Origin: Haematobia irritans
Lineage: Eukaryota; Arthropoda; Insecta; Diptera; Muscidae
DNA length: 64,000 nt
Reading direction: 5' to 3'
Assembly: GCF_050003625.1 (NCBI RefSeq)
Contig: NC_134401.1
Location: 98,868,852-98,932,851 of the forward strand
Below are positions 36,297 through 50,461 of this stretch, piece by piece; the first letter of the stretch is position 1; each line of letters opens with the position of its first letter. The notes beneath the pieces were generated by a model, which was not told where the DNA came from, searched no databases, and saw only the letters and a list, made by a program, of their open reading frames with translations. The position numbers were made by a program, and so were the translations under genes.

Positions 36297-36890
36297 CCGA
36301 CGAAATATTTACGTTATGTTTTTCTTTAAAATGCATTCTCCTACCATTTAATTTGTGTGCCAATAACTCAGTTGAACGGTATATTTCTTATAAAAACAAT
36401 CGAATTTCCCTAACCAAGTTGGCATTGCATTTCTTAAGACCCGTATTCAGCTCTATCGAAAGTTCCTGCCGCATTTCTTATGAGAGAAAAACTGAGGAAT
36501 CGACAACATCGTGCAAAATTGGGTAGAAAACATTTTGTTAGAAACTTCGAAAATTCGTTAGAAAATAACGCAAATTTTGTACGAAGAAAATTAATATTTT
36601 ATATTAAATTAATATTTTTAATATTTAATTTTACTAAAAATCTACCGAATTAAAAAATTCTTTTTTTATGTTTTTTTATCATATTTTTATGGTTAGTATA
36701 AAAAGCTGTTCCTTTTTCTACGAAAGAAATATTTTATTATTTTATTTCAGTGTTTGCAATATTGTATATTAAGATCTCTCCTATTAGCGACAATTCTTTA
36801 GATTAATTGTAAATATGTCGAATTTTAAATGTTTCAACGACAAGGGAATGTTACTACTTCTACAAAAAGGATTAGTTAATCACAATGGAT
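36297..36890. other. unassigned AT-rich sequence
   Basis: Nothing recognised apart from AT-rich tracts. Confidence 0.45.
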
Positions 36891-37180
36891 TCACAGAAAA
36901 AAAATTCACGAAAATTTTTCCAATTAAAATCTTAATTGAGTTTTAAAAAATATTCAATTAAAAACTTAATTGATTCAACAAATTTTTTAATTGAAATAAA
37001 AATTAATCACACAAATTAATAGTATCAATTAAATATTTAATTGGATCAATTAATTTTTTAATTGACTGTCAATTTTTTAATTGATACTATCATTTCTGTG
37101 ATTGAAGACATTTCAATTAAAAAATTAATTGGATCAATTAATTTCGTGATTGAATCAGAATTTTTTTTTTTGTGTTATGA
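36891..37180 (-). mobile_element. MITE family J (aattaaaaaattaattg palindromes)
   Basis: Serial palindromes of the type ttaattttttaattg and caattaaaaaattaattg between ends cacagaaaaaaaattcacg and tttttttttttgtgt. The same family, in the opposite orientation, is at 57428-57652. Confidence 0.75.
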
Positions 37181-37214
37181 TAGTATGGCTTAACACGAAT
37201 ATTAAAATTTTTAA

Positions 37215-38255
37215 AGATATAGAAATTATAGAAAATTTTGTCAAAATGTTATTTGTAACGAAAATTGTGTCAAAATTTTATTTCTATAGAAAATTATGTC
37301 AACATTTTTTTTCTTTTTAAAATGATGTCAAAATTTTACTCCTATAGAAAATTTTCTCAACATGTGTTTCTATAGAAAATTTTGTCAAAATTTTATATTT
37401 ATATAAAATTTTATCAAAATTATATTTCTATAAAAAATTTTGTCAAAATTTTATTTCTATAGAAAATTTTTTCAAAATTTTATTTTTATAGAAAATTTTG
37501 TCAAAGTCTTATTTCTTTAGACAATTTTGTCAAAATTTTATTTCTTTAAAATTTGTATTTCTAGAAATTTTTTTCTAAATTTTATTTCATTCGCTTTGTT
37601 TAATAATTGTTGGTTTATTCTTCAATCATTATTTTTAATTAAACTACAAGTGTAGATTAACCCATAGTAGGAAAAGTTTTAAGCTGAAATCAAAAACAAA
37701 AATAAAATTTTATTTCTATAGAAAATTTTCTCGAAATTATATTTCTATGGACAATTTTGTCAAAATTTTATAACTATAGAACATTTTGTCAACATTTTAT
37801 TTCTATAGAAAATTTTGTCAACATTTTAAGTCTTTAGAAAATTTTGTTAGTTTTATTTCTAAAGAAAATTTCCCAAAATCCATTCTATAGAAAATTTTCT
37901 CAAAATTTTATGCTATGGAAAATTTTGTCAAAATTTTATTCAAAAGAAAATTATGTCAAAATTTTATTTCTATTGAAAATTTTATTTTTATAGAAAATTT
38001 TGTTAAAATTTTATTTCTATAGAAAATTATGTCAAAATTCTATGCCTATAGAAAATTTTGTCAAAATTTCATTTCTATAGAAAATTTTATTAAAATATTT
38101 CTAAAGAAAACTTTGTCAAAATAATATTTCTAAAGAAAAGTTTGTCAAAATTATATTTTTAGAGAAAACTTTGTCAAAATTTTCTATAGAAAATTCTATA
38201 GAAAATTCTATAGAAAATTTTGTCAAAATTTTATTTCTACAGAAAATGTTAAATT
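37215..38255 (+). repeat. 29-bp minisatellite, old diverged array
   Basis: About 30 worn units (tatagaaaattttgtcaaaa and variants) interrupted at 37595-37690 by a relic of the 442-bp satellite unit. Confidence 0.9.
37595..37690 (+). repeat. relic of the 442-bp satellite unit
   Basis: gtttaataattgttggttta, then ttaaactacaagtgtagatt and gtaggaaaag align in order with gttattgttggttt, ctaaactacaagagtagctt and gaggaaaag of the satellite at 1-2034. It is embedded in a 29-bp array. Confidence 0.7.
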
Positions 38256-39060
38256 ACATATTATCACTTGGGAAGGAAAATTACTTCGGGTGGCTTTTTG
38301 TAGGGTCACACTCTCGTACATAGCCGCTTGTGATTTTTCTTCTAAATATCACACTATTAACTCCATCAAGAATAACTTTCCGTTTGAGTAAATTCAGACA
38401 CAACTACATTTGGAGGCTTTAAAACATATCAATAAAACAAATTTAATTTCCAAGTTTGGGAGATTTGAATACACTATTGGGGAAAAAATCCCATGACGTA
38501 AAATAATTGTTTTCGACCCACCCTCATGTATAAGTGTTTTGTGTTGTCACCATTAACCCAGTTTTGGTTTCTTTTCCATCAAGTTTTTTGTGTTGCTTTT
38601 GCCGTCAACGGACCATGTAATAGCCATTGCTGTTGTTTTGTCATGTTGATACTATGCTCTTCATTAATAGCCAAAAACAAAAAAAAGACCAATCGCGAAC
38701 TTTCCATAGTATGGTATAGAGCTGAACCGAATCATCTGTTTCGTCAACTGGTTAAAAACTGGCAAGTAATTTGTTTTTGGAGAAATTCGATTGAATCAAG
38801 ACAATAATTTACATACATTTATATGAAAGCATAGACAAAAAACTGATGCTAAAATTAACGTTTTACATAATAAAAATATTACATATTTTCATATTTATAT
38901 ATATTTTTTTGATTTTTAAAATTGTAATTATAAATAAAAAAAAAAATAAAAATATTTATTTTTTTTTGTCTCATCAATTTCTTAAAAGAATACAATCTAT
39001 GTATAATTTGCAAAAATAGATATAGATATAGTAAACCTAGAATAGGCGGCATTCGTTGAA
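38256..39060. other. unassigned unique sequence
   Basis: No gene or transposon recognised. The 93-codon plus frame 38526-38807 lacks any domain. Confidence 0.45.
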
Positions 39061-39256
39061 AAGTTCACCACTTGTGGTACCACTAGGGCCCAAACAGTGT
39101 TATGGTCAGTTTCTCATCCTCCGATTAATACTTGTCGGCTGACATTCGGCTTGTTGTGCGCTCTAAATAGTTCTTTCCGTCGTAACCTTCGTTTCTTCCA
39201 AGAACTCTGTGTCCCTAATGAATTGCCAGCTACTGGCAATTCGTTAGGGACACAGG
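39061..39256 (-). pseudogene. LINE L-a 3'-end fragment with hairpin
   Basis: gtcggctgacattcggcttg and tgttgtgcgctctaaatagt, plus the gtgtccctaa segment, match 2573-2680. 39208-39254 is a near-perfect inverted repeat (22-bp arms, one mismatch, 3-nt loop) made of the segment tgtgtccctaatgaattgcc and its reverse complement. Confidence 0.65.
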
Positions 39257-40310
39257 TCTCGAACACGGTTGCCACAGTTGGTAGAATTCTATCAAGACCG
39301 GTAGATTTTTTACTGGTTGGTAGAATTCTTGATGTTTTGGTAGATTTTGTAAAATGTTCCTCTCCAATTAATAAAATATAATTTTGACAAAATTTTCTAT
39401 AGGAATAAAATTTTGACAAAGTTTTCTATAAAAATAAAATTTTAATAATTTTCTATAGAAATAAAATTTGACAAAATTTTCTATAGAAATAAAATTTTGA
39501 CAAAATTTTCTATAGAAATAAAATTTGACAAAATTTTCTATAGAAATAAAATTTTAAAAATTTTCTGTAGAAATAACATTTTGACAACTTTTTCTACAGA
39601 AATAAAATTTTGACAAAATTTACTATAGAAATAAAATTTTGACAGCATTTTCTATAGAAGTAAAATTTTGACAACATTTTCTATAGAAAGACATTTTTGA
39701 AAACATTTTCTATAGACATATGAAAGTAAAATTTTGCAACATTTTTCTACAGAAATAAAATTTTACCAGAAATAAAATTCTACAGAAATAAAGAATACTA
39801 CAGAAATAAAATTTTGACAAAATCTTCTACAGAAATAAAATTTTGACAAAAATTTCTACAGAAATAAATTTTTGACAAAATTTTTTATGGATATAAAATT
39901 GTGACAAAATTTTTTATAGAAATAAAATTTTGACAAAATTGTTTATTGAAGTAAAATTTTGACAAAATTTTCTATAGAAATAAAATTTTGACAACATTTT
40001 CTATAGACATAAAATTGTGACAACATTTTCTATAGAAATAAAATGTTGACAACATTTTCTATAGAAATAAAATTTTGACAACATTCTCTATAGAAATAAA
40101 ATGTTTACAAAATTATTCTATAGATATAAAATGTTGACACAATTTTCTATAGAAATAAAATTTTGACAAAATTTTATATAGAAATAAAATGTTGACAAAA
40201 TTTTCTATAGAAATAAAATTTTGACAAATTTTTCTCTAGAAATATAATATTGACAAAATTTTCGACAGAAATAAAATTTTGCCAAAACTTTCTAGAGAAA
40301 TGATTTTTTT
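39257..40310 (-). repeat. 29-bp minisatellite, minus orientation
   Basis: About 32 units (tttctatagaaataaaattt). The left border carries ggttgccacagttggtagaa and several ttggtagat motifs (39260-39350), similar to the border of the array at 56292. Degeneration is moderate. Confidence 0.92.
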
Positions 40311-41185
40311 TATTAAGTAGAAAATAATTATTCAGCCTTGAGTTCGTTTTTTGTATGTATTAGTTCCTTTAATTCTTCAATATTTCGCAATTACGTTGAA
40401 TTGCTTCATCAGGAGTAGATCTACAAGTTTCAAGAGCAAAATGTTATTTTTTGTATGGTGACCATGTAACAAGTTTGTCACTAAAATTTTATTTTCTCGT
40501 CTCGTCTGCTTGCCGAAATCATATACATGATTTCCGAGAAAATAGCAAAGTAGTACTTTTAGAAACGGGATCAATTTGCTGTGGTGCAATTTCAACTGCT
40601 TCTTCCTTGCGACTTCTCTTGCCTCTGGAACTGCTCCGACTCCTGTCTCGGCTGATCTTAAACCTGCCTTCCGGGGGCGGGCTCTCCCTATCCCCCACGT
40701 CGGTCACCTTTCACAAATGTCACTTCACTCCTTCAGATCGAAAAGTTAAGAAAAAAACGCTTTAAGCCGAATAAAATTCCTTGAAGAAAATATAAAACAT
40801 TTTCAAAAAACTCGCGCTCAAAAAGTAACCAACGACACACACGAAGATGCACGAATAAAGGAGTGCAAATTGATTATGTAAGAAGTAATTTGCGTTTGTC
40901 AGAAGCAAAATTGCGCTGGTATCAATAGTGATGGCAAAATACTTGCATGTACATTTCATACTTTTTGGTGCTTTCCACAATCACAGTAGGCGTTTGTTGT
41001 GGTGAAACTTACGAATCTGTGGTGGCGATAGAGATGAAATCGAACTTTTAAATGCTGGCAGGGCAGTTAGAAGATTTTTTAACACAAATAAATAACAAAT
41101 TTTGAAACTTTAATTAAAGTTCTGTAAACGAAATACGATTAAAAGAAGAAAACATCTAAATTTTGAACAAATTTTTTTTCTGACT
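40311..41185. other. unassigned; R/S-rich minus frame
   Basis: A minus frame at 40519-40707 reads RDRSRSSSRGKRSRKEE, arginine-serine rich, but it lacks an ATG context or further domain. 40440-40560 shares aaaatgttattttt, accatgtaacaagtttgtc-type text with 9155-9260 and 50074-50314, so part of it is a MITE relic. I do not call a gene. Confidence 0.35.
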
Positions 41186-41475
41186 GGTGCCAACATTTTT
41201 TGAATTTGACGTCGCTTCTGATAATCCCCACCATGTCGAAAACAGTCGTATACGATATCCAAAACTAGTCGTAAAAGTGCCGTCACCATTGAGAAGTTGC
41301 ACCACGCCAAGTTACAACAAAATAGCGTCGCATGAGTGCAACGAATATGTGCCGTTTTAGATACATTTAGAACGACGCCAGTAAGAGCCTCTTAAAACTG
41401 TTAGAAAAAGTGTATTTTAAGATAGTTGTAAAAGAATCATTGTGCCCAAGTAAAATACGATTGTATAGATGTTTA
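41186..41475 (-). other. coding-like duplicated segment, copy 1
   Basis: Minus-strand frame (open 41110-41310, beginning at a TTG rather than ATG) reading VTALLRLVLDIVYDCFR then GG, followed by QKRRQIQKMLA. It aligns with copy 2 over about 290 bp including upstream sequence (gatagttgtaaaagaatcat). Function unknown; it could be an exon, a decayed transposon gene or chance. Confidence 0.35.
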
Positions 41476-41620
41476 TTAATTTAAATATAGATTTATAAAT
41501 TATTCCAGTTATAACATTTATACGAATAAAAACACATTCAATATTGTCTTAAAACAGGAATTATGTTGATTTATAAGTTGCAATTCTGCTATATTCGGCT
41601 GATGCTCCAGCCCTGCCAAC

Positions 41621-41905
41621 ATTTTTTGAATTTGACGGTACTTCTGAGAGTCACCACCACGTCGAAAACAATCGTATACGACGTCCAAAACTCGTCGGAA
41701 AAGCGCCGTCACTACTGAGAAGGTGTACCACGCCAAGTTACCAAAAAAAGTTTCGCCTGAGTGCAGTTATTAAGTGCCTTTTTAGATACATTTAGAACGA
41801 CGCCAATAAGAGCCCCTTCAAACAATCAGAAAAAGTGAATTTTAAGATAGTTGTAAAAGAATCATTGTGGTCAAGAAAAACACGATTGTTTAGATGTTTA
41901 TTTTT
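41621..41905 (-). other. coding-like duplicated segment, copy 2
   Basis: Frame open 41518-41736 reading VTALFRRVLDVVYDCFR, GG, QKYRQIQKMLA. About 31 of 45 codons give the same residue as copy 1. By eye there are five synonymous and about ten replacement differences in the aligned part, so purifying selection is not evident. No start ATG. Confidence 0.35.
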
Positions 41906-42244
41906 TTTATTAAACATTTATAAATTCTCATAAATATTACATTTATACGACTTAAAATTTAACATATTTTTTTGCATTAATAAAAGAATGATGTTGAGTT
42001 ACAAGTAGTAAGATACATGTTGCAGCGTCTATCAACCAGTGTTTTTATTCTCGATGGAGGCATCGTATCTGAAAAAATATATGAAAAACAATCACTTTAT
42101 CCCAAAATTGTTCACCAATATACCTTTCACAATTTTAAGCAGATTAGTAATGTTTTCAGCACTTCATTTCCCTTATTATTTAAAAAAATTATAATAAGCT
42201 AGTTGCGTTATAGAAATTTCACTTGTCATAGAAAGAAATTAGTT
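41906..42244. other. unassigned AT-rich sequence
   Basis: Nothing recognised. Confidence 0.45.
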
Positions 42245-42400
42245 TGAAGGAAATCATACGAAAAATACGCCACGCGAATTGGCGTTGGATTTTAATTTGG
42301 CGTCACGCCGTTAGCCGCCGCGGTTTTCCGTCGCGTATTTTGGATGTCCCATAAGAAATGCACGTAAACAAGTAATCGCCTATCGCTATGGTTACGTCTA
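42245..42400 (+). mobile_element. MITE family G, 3' fragment
   Basis: ttttaatttggcgtcacgcc, ttttggatgtcccataagaa and the terminal cgcctatcgctatggttac match 16980-17100. Confidence 0.75.
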
Positions 42401-42935
42401 CTCACTAACGTATAGATGGCCTTTGTAATCTCCAAAGAATTGCTTTTGAATCCCTATTTCTTGTAATGGGTTGAGCAGGCAATATGATTTTGTTGTTGCA
42501 TTTGGCAATATTCTGCAGCCTTCATGTTTGCATTTATTTTTCCTAATTGAAGTGCTAATATATACATATATGGGGGAGGGTGCGGGGCGACAGAATACTG
42601 GGGTACATAAACATGTAATCGAGAAACTAGGGCACTAGGCACTGGAGAGTTGATCTGGTGGCAGGTGTAAACGGAGGTGATTTGCCATTTCTGATGGTTA
42701 AGGCAATCAACACCGACACAAATGCCAAACACACGACATCCACAAATGTTATGCCTTGTGCATATCTATGCAACAATCTCGAGTAATTTCAAATCCACAC
42801 TTTTATATATACAGTGAGCAGATAAAGTTATGGAACCGATGGTAATATCTCAAAACTAAAAACACTTAAGCAAAAACATTTTTTTTGTTTTACTAATAGT
42901 TTGCCGATTTCTCATTCTCTGATTAGTATTTAGTA
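42401..42935. other. unassigned sequence
   Basis: No gene recognised. A 92-codon minus frame (42454-42732) starts at GTG and has no domain. tatatataaaag on the minus strand at 42800-42811 looks like a TATA box, but nothing downstream supports it. Confidence 0.4.
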
Positions 42936-42943
42936 GATAAATA

Positions 42944-43320
42944 CATAGACCTTATAATACATAGATGAGCCATGGGTGTCAAACTATGTTTGACAGTTCC
43001 GAAGATTAAGAATAAACGAGAAAAATAAGAGCACGCTTACAATCTCTTTCGTTTTCCTTTTTGTAGTTTGCCAATTTTACACAAAATTAGAGCTTTTGAA
43101 CTTTGATGCAGAGGATTTATAAATAAATTAATATATGAAAAGTTCATATATGAACAAAAAATTGTGACCAAAACCGCGAAAATACGAATTTTAATTTTGA
43201 GCAGCATTGGGACTGACTCTTTACGAAAAAATCAAAACGAAATGTCAGAAAATTCGTTTTTGGAACTGACACATTTTTTTAAAGAGAATAGTGGATCATC
43301 TATGTATTATAAGGTCTATG
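42944..43320. mobile_element. 377-bp P- or hAT-like MITE with perfect TIRs
   Basis: Perfect 25-bp TIRs beginning catagaccttataatacata (42944-42968 and 43296-43320), with an 8-bp TSD gataaata at 42936-42943 and 43321-43328. CA-starting ends with an 8-bp duplication fit P-like or hAT elements. It is inserted at the left terminus of a family G MITE. Non-coding. Confidence 0.95.
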
Positions 43321-43665
43321 GATAAATATAACCATTGCGATCGGGGTAGGCTAAACATTTTTTCCGCGGCGACAAATACAATAAGTTTGTCGGCAAAAAT
43401 TTCCTCTTTTCTTGTTTATTGTTATTTTTTGAGTTATTCGAAGAAAAAGAACGTTCACGTGTCCAGGCAACAACAATACCATGTGGTGAATTCAAACATT
43501 TGATAAGCAATGGCAACACTATAAAATTTTCCGTCTAGAAATTGGAATAGATTTTAATTTGGCAACATGCCGCTATCCGTCACGGTATTCTGTCGCGGAT
43601 TTTGGTTTTCCCATACGAAATGCACGTAAGTAAGTGTTCACTTATCGACATTAGGGCTGGTTTCT
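43321..43665 (+). mobile_element. MITE family G, third copy
   Basis: gataaatataaccattgcga, tttgtcggcaaaaatttcct, aacatgccgctatccgtcac and the terminal cacttatcgac follow the order of the copy at 16701. Its left end received the 42944-43320 insertion. Confidence 0.8.
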
Positions 43666-43721
43666 TTTAGCACTGGATACCCTTAGTCGTGAAGGACTAC
43701 AAGAAAACGGAGTACTCGTTT

Positions 43722-43945
43722 AAGGTGGGCACTATGTTCGGGTTTCGAGTTGAAAATCACTTTATTTCCACGATTACTTTTCCTGAAATAATCAAATTTA
43801 TAAAGGAAAACAAACCTATGTCTTGTCGAAATTTAGAGGAACGAGAAACTGCGCATCAACTGAGCTAATTTATCTGCTTTATATTGAAATGTTTTAATAA
43901 AGTAACCGCGAAAATTTCAACTCGAAAAGCGAACATAGTATTTAT
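43722..43945. mobile_element. MITE family K, about 225 bp
   Basis: Inverted ends aaggtgggcactatgttcgg...ttcgagttgaaaat and atttcaactcgaaaagcgaa...catagtattta. No TSD fixed. Confidence 0.65.
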
Positions 43946-44135
43946 CTTTATCTAGGACATCTTCGAAAATATGCAACACTGTCATCACCTGTTTAAAAAC
44001 AATCACAGAAAAGAAGTGAAATCTTGCATTTTTAATGTATGAAATATTCCAATTAGTAATAAATATTTACTGCTGCGATTATTTATGACACTGTACCACT
44101 TTTAATTTCATGTTTTTCGATAAATTAGTCACAAA

Positions 44136-44338
44136 TTTCATGTAGCTCCGTTAGGCTTTAACTGCCAGTTAACAGAAAGAAAAATGGAAATATCTTTTCT
44201 CCGGTTAACTTTAACTGAAAAAATGTCAGCAGTTAAGTTCTTAACTGGCATAGGGAATATATAGGCAAGGTGACAGATATGTCCATAGTCCGGTTTAAAA
44301 TTTCGTTAGCTAACCTAGCACTAACGGAGCTTCATGAA
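44136..44338. mobile_element. MITE family L, about 203 bp
   Basis: Ends tttcatgtagctccgttag and ctaacggagcttcatgaaa form 18-19 bp inverted repeats with one mismatch. The interior holds two aactgccagttaac-like dyads. Confidence 0.7.
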
Positions 44339-44410
44339 AATGAGGGTTAATAGGATTATAATGCATCGGTTACCGAAATTTTTGTATGTCTTATGAACAC
44401 AAAAAATAAT

Positions 44411-45556
44411 AAAAACAAATCTATACGGCCGTAAGTTCGGCCAGGCCGAATCTTATGTACCCTCCACCATGGATTGCTTAGAAACTTCTACGAAAGACTG
44501 TCATCCACAATCGAATTACTTGGGTTGTGTTATCTTAAAACTTCTTAACATCGTTTTCTAAATTGTTAGTTAGTCCATAAGTGGTATATATTAGACAAAA
44601 AAAGTATGTATAGGTAAGTCTACAAATAATTACGAATCGATATGGACTTTTGCACGGTACGTAGAGAGCCAGAATTGAAATATGGGGGTCGCTTATATGT
44701 GGGCTATATACAATTATGAACTTGATATGGACCAATTTTTGTGTGATTGGGGATCGATTTATCTGAGGGCTATATATAACTATAGACCGATATGGACCTA
44801 GTTAGACATGGTTGTTAACGGCCATATACTAGCACAATGTACCAAATTTCAACTGACTCGGATGAAATTTGCTCCTCCAAGTGGCTCCAAAACCAAATAC
44901 CATATACTAACACCATGTACCAAATTTCAGCCGGATCGGATGAAATTTGCTTCTCTTAGAGGCTTCGCAAACCAAATCGGGGGATCGGTTTATACGGGGG
45001 CTATATATAATTATGGACCGATGTGGACCAATTTTTGCATGTTTGTTAGAGACCATATACTAACACCATGTACCGAATTTCAGCCGGATCGGGTGAAATT
45101 TGCTTCTCTTAGAGGCGTCGCAAGCCAAATCGGGGGATCGGTTTATATGGGGGCTATATATAATTATGGACCGATGTGGACCAATTTTTGCATGGTTGTT
45201 AGAGACCATATACTAACACCATGTACTAAATTTCAGCCGGATCGGATGAAATTTGCTTCTCTTAGAGGCCTCGCAAGCCAAATTTGGGGGTCCGTTTATA
45301 TGGGGGCTATACGTAAAAATGGACCGATATGGCCCATTTGCAATACCATCCGACCTACATCAATAACAACTACTTGTGCCAAGTTTCAAGTCGATAGCTT
45401 GTTTCGTTCGGAAGTTAGCGTGATTTCAACAGACGGACGGACGGGCGGACATGCTCAGATCGACTCAGAATTTCACCACGACCCAGAATATATATATATA
45501 CTTTATGAGGTCTTAGAGCAATATTTCCACCCATCCTATGGTGGAGGGTATAAAAA
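44411..45556 (+). mobile_element. Helentron-like family A, complete copy 1
   Basis: 5' end with ttcggccaggccgaa hairpin and gtaccctccaccatgg. Then 153-bp units (51-codon period in frame: VYMGAIYNYGPMWTNF), the region cctacatcaataacaactac, (GACG)n, the core tcgactcagaatttcaccac, a TA run, and the terminal catcctatggtggagggtat, the inverted partner of the 5' subterminal repeat. The 279-codon frame at 44808-45647 is kept open by the 153-bp period; it has no domain and I reject it as a gene. Confidence 0.92.
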
Positions 45557-45689
45557 CATTGAGAAACTGAAAAATTACAGCCCGCGTCTTGGGTACCATG
45601 TCTTTTGGTGCTCACTGTATGTGTCGAATAGAATTCTATGCTTCTGAGCATGAACTTACTTATTTATACTGAGGAATAAAATAATTTCA
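45557..45689. other. spacer between tandem family A copies
   Basis: Nothing recognised. Confidence 0.4.
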
Positions 45690-46806
45690 AACAAGTATAT
45701 ATGGCCGTAAGTTCGGCCAGGCCGAATCTTATGTACCCTCCACCATGGATTGCTTAGAAACTTCTACGAAAGACTGTCATCCACAATCGAATTACTTGGG
45801 TTGTGGTATCTTAAAACTTCTTAACATCGTTTTCTAAATTGTGATTTAGTCCATACATGGTATATATTAGACAAAAAAGTTATGTATAGTTAAGTCTACA
45901 AATAATTACGAATCGATATGGACTTTTGCACGGTACGTAGAGAGCCAGAATTGAAATATGGGGGTCGCTTATATGTGGGCTATATACAATTATTAACTTG
46001 ATATGGACCAATTTTTGTGTGATTGGGGATCGATTTATCTGAGGGCTATATATAACTATAGACCGATATGGACCTAGTTAGACATGGTTGTTAACGGCCA
46101 TATACTAGCACAATGTACCAAATTTCAACTGACTCGGATGAAATTTGCTCCTCCAAGTGGCTCCAAAACCAAATACCATATACTAACACCATGTACCAAA
46201 TTTCAGCCGGATCGGATGAAATTTGCTTCTCTTAGAGGCTTCGCAAACCAAATCGGGGGATCGGTTTATATGGGGGCTATATATAATTATGGACCGATGT
46301 GGACCAATTTTTGCATGTTTGTTAGAGACCATATACTAACACCATGTACCAAATTTCAGCCGGATCGGGTGAAATTTGCTTCTCTTAGAGGCGTCGCAAG
46401 CCAAATCGGGGGATCGGTTTATATGGGGGCTATATATAATTATGGACCGATGTGGACCAATTTTTGCATGGTTGTTAGAGACCATATACTAACACCATGT
46501 ACCAAATTTCAGCCGGATCGGATGAAATTTGCTTCTCTTAGAGGCCTCGCAAGCCAAATTTGGGGGTCCGTTTATATGGGGGCTATACGTAAAAGTGGAC
46601 CGATATGGCCCATTTGCAATACCATCCGACCTACATCAATAACAACTACTTGTGCCAAGTTTCAAGTCGATAGCTTGTTTCGTTCGGAAGTTAGCGTGAT
46701 TTCAACAGACGGACGGACGGACATGCTTAGATCGACTCAGAATTTCACCACGACCCAGAGTATATATAGTTTATGGGATCTTAGAGCAATACTTCGGGTA
46801 TAAAAA
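45690..46806 (+). mobile_element. Helentron-like family A, copy 2 (tandem)
   Basis: Nearly identical to copy 1, displaced by 1276 bp throughout (ORF starts 44808 and 46084; hairpins 44433 and 45709). The 3' end is shortened: after the core the terminal half is deleted (gcaatacttcgggtataaaa). The 239-codon frame is again a repeat artefact. Confidence 0.92.
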
Positions 46807-47020
46807 AGTATCAAAGAATATTATAGAGAAGGTAAGGTAAGGTCTTAAGGTCTTAAACAACTTTATTTTCGTCCGTGTTTCCTTTATTAACCGTGTGGTC
46901 CGAAAAATTGTTAGCTCAAGATATGGTCTGCCTCAATACCGAAAAACATTCTCTACGCAAAAAAGAAGGAAAGTGACAACCGAAAAAAAAAATCGTACTT
47001 TCTATGAAAATGTTTGTATT
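46807..47020. other. spacer, duplicated downstream
   Basis: No element recognised; the same sequence recurs at 48354-48567 as part of the segmental duplication. Confidence 0.5.
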
Positions 47021-47572
47021 TTTATACCCACCACCATAAGAATAATGGTGATGGGGTTATAATGAGATTGCCATTCCGTTTGAGATTGGTTTCTGACTAT
47101 ATAAAGAATATATTTTCTTGATCGGGGAGAAATTCTAAGACGATTTAACAATGTCCGTCTGTCTGGATGCCTGTTGTAATCACGCTACAGTCTTCAATAA
47201 GAAAGCTATCTTGCTGAATTTTTTACACAAACTCGTTTTTTGCTCCAAGCAGGTCATGTTCGAAGATGGGCTATATCGGCCCTTGTTTCGACATAGCCCC
47301 CATATAAACCGTTCCCACGATTCGACAAATTGTGGACATGGAAGCCGCAATGTTTATCCGATTTTCTTGATATTAGAAATCTAGAGGTATTTTAAGTCAG
47401 TTAAGAGTTATGCTAAATTTGGTATATATCGGTCCATGTTTTGGTAAAGCCTCCATATAGACCGAGCTCCCGGTATTTCCATCGGATTATTTCCATGGAT
47501 CCAGTAAAAATTGAACTCGATAAATTGCGGACAACAAAGGTGATCTCTTTAAACCACATTACAAATGTAAGA

Positions 47573-47577
<5 letters not shown>
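47021..47577 (-). mobile_element. Helentron-like family B, minus strand
   Basis: 3' end tttatacccaccaccataag with an adjacent inverted partner, tatataaag run, core gggagaaattctaagacgat, gtccgtctgtctgg, then one and a half 153-bp units, ending at an A run and a TA array. Confidence 0.85.
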
Positions 47578-47603
<26 letters not shown>

Positions 47604-47620
47604 TATCTACGACCATAAAG

Positions 47621-47673
<53 letters not shown>

Positions 47674-47690
47674 TATATATATATATATAT

Positions 47691-47740
<50 letters not shown>
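47578..47740. repeat. (TA)n microsatellite, about 160 bp
   Basis: Three TA tracts separated by tctacgaccataaagagg and single gatat interruptions. Confidence 0.97.
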
Positions 47741-50458
<2,718 letters not shown>

Positions 50459-50461
50459 AAG

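Noticed and set aside
39208..39254. microRNA-like hairpin
   Set aside because: Loop of 3 nt and an arm that is LINE sequence argue against a pre-miRNA.
42800..42811. tatatataaaag on the minus strand as a TATA box
   Set aside because: AT-rich context makes it likely by chance; no initiator, convincing frame or conservation seen.
44808..45647. 279-codon open frame on the plus strand (and 239, 263, 188 and 184-codon frames in similar places)
   Set aside because: They lie entirely in family A units; the 153-bp period is a multiple of three, so absence of stops in one unit keeps the frame open through all. No domain, and frame length changes by exactly 51 codons between copies.
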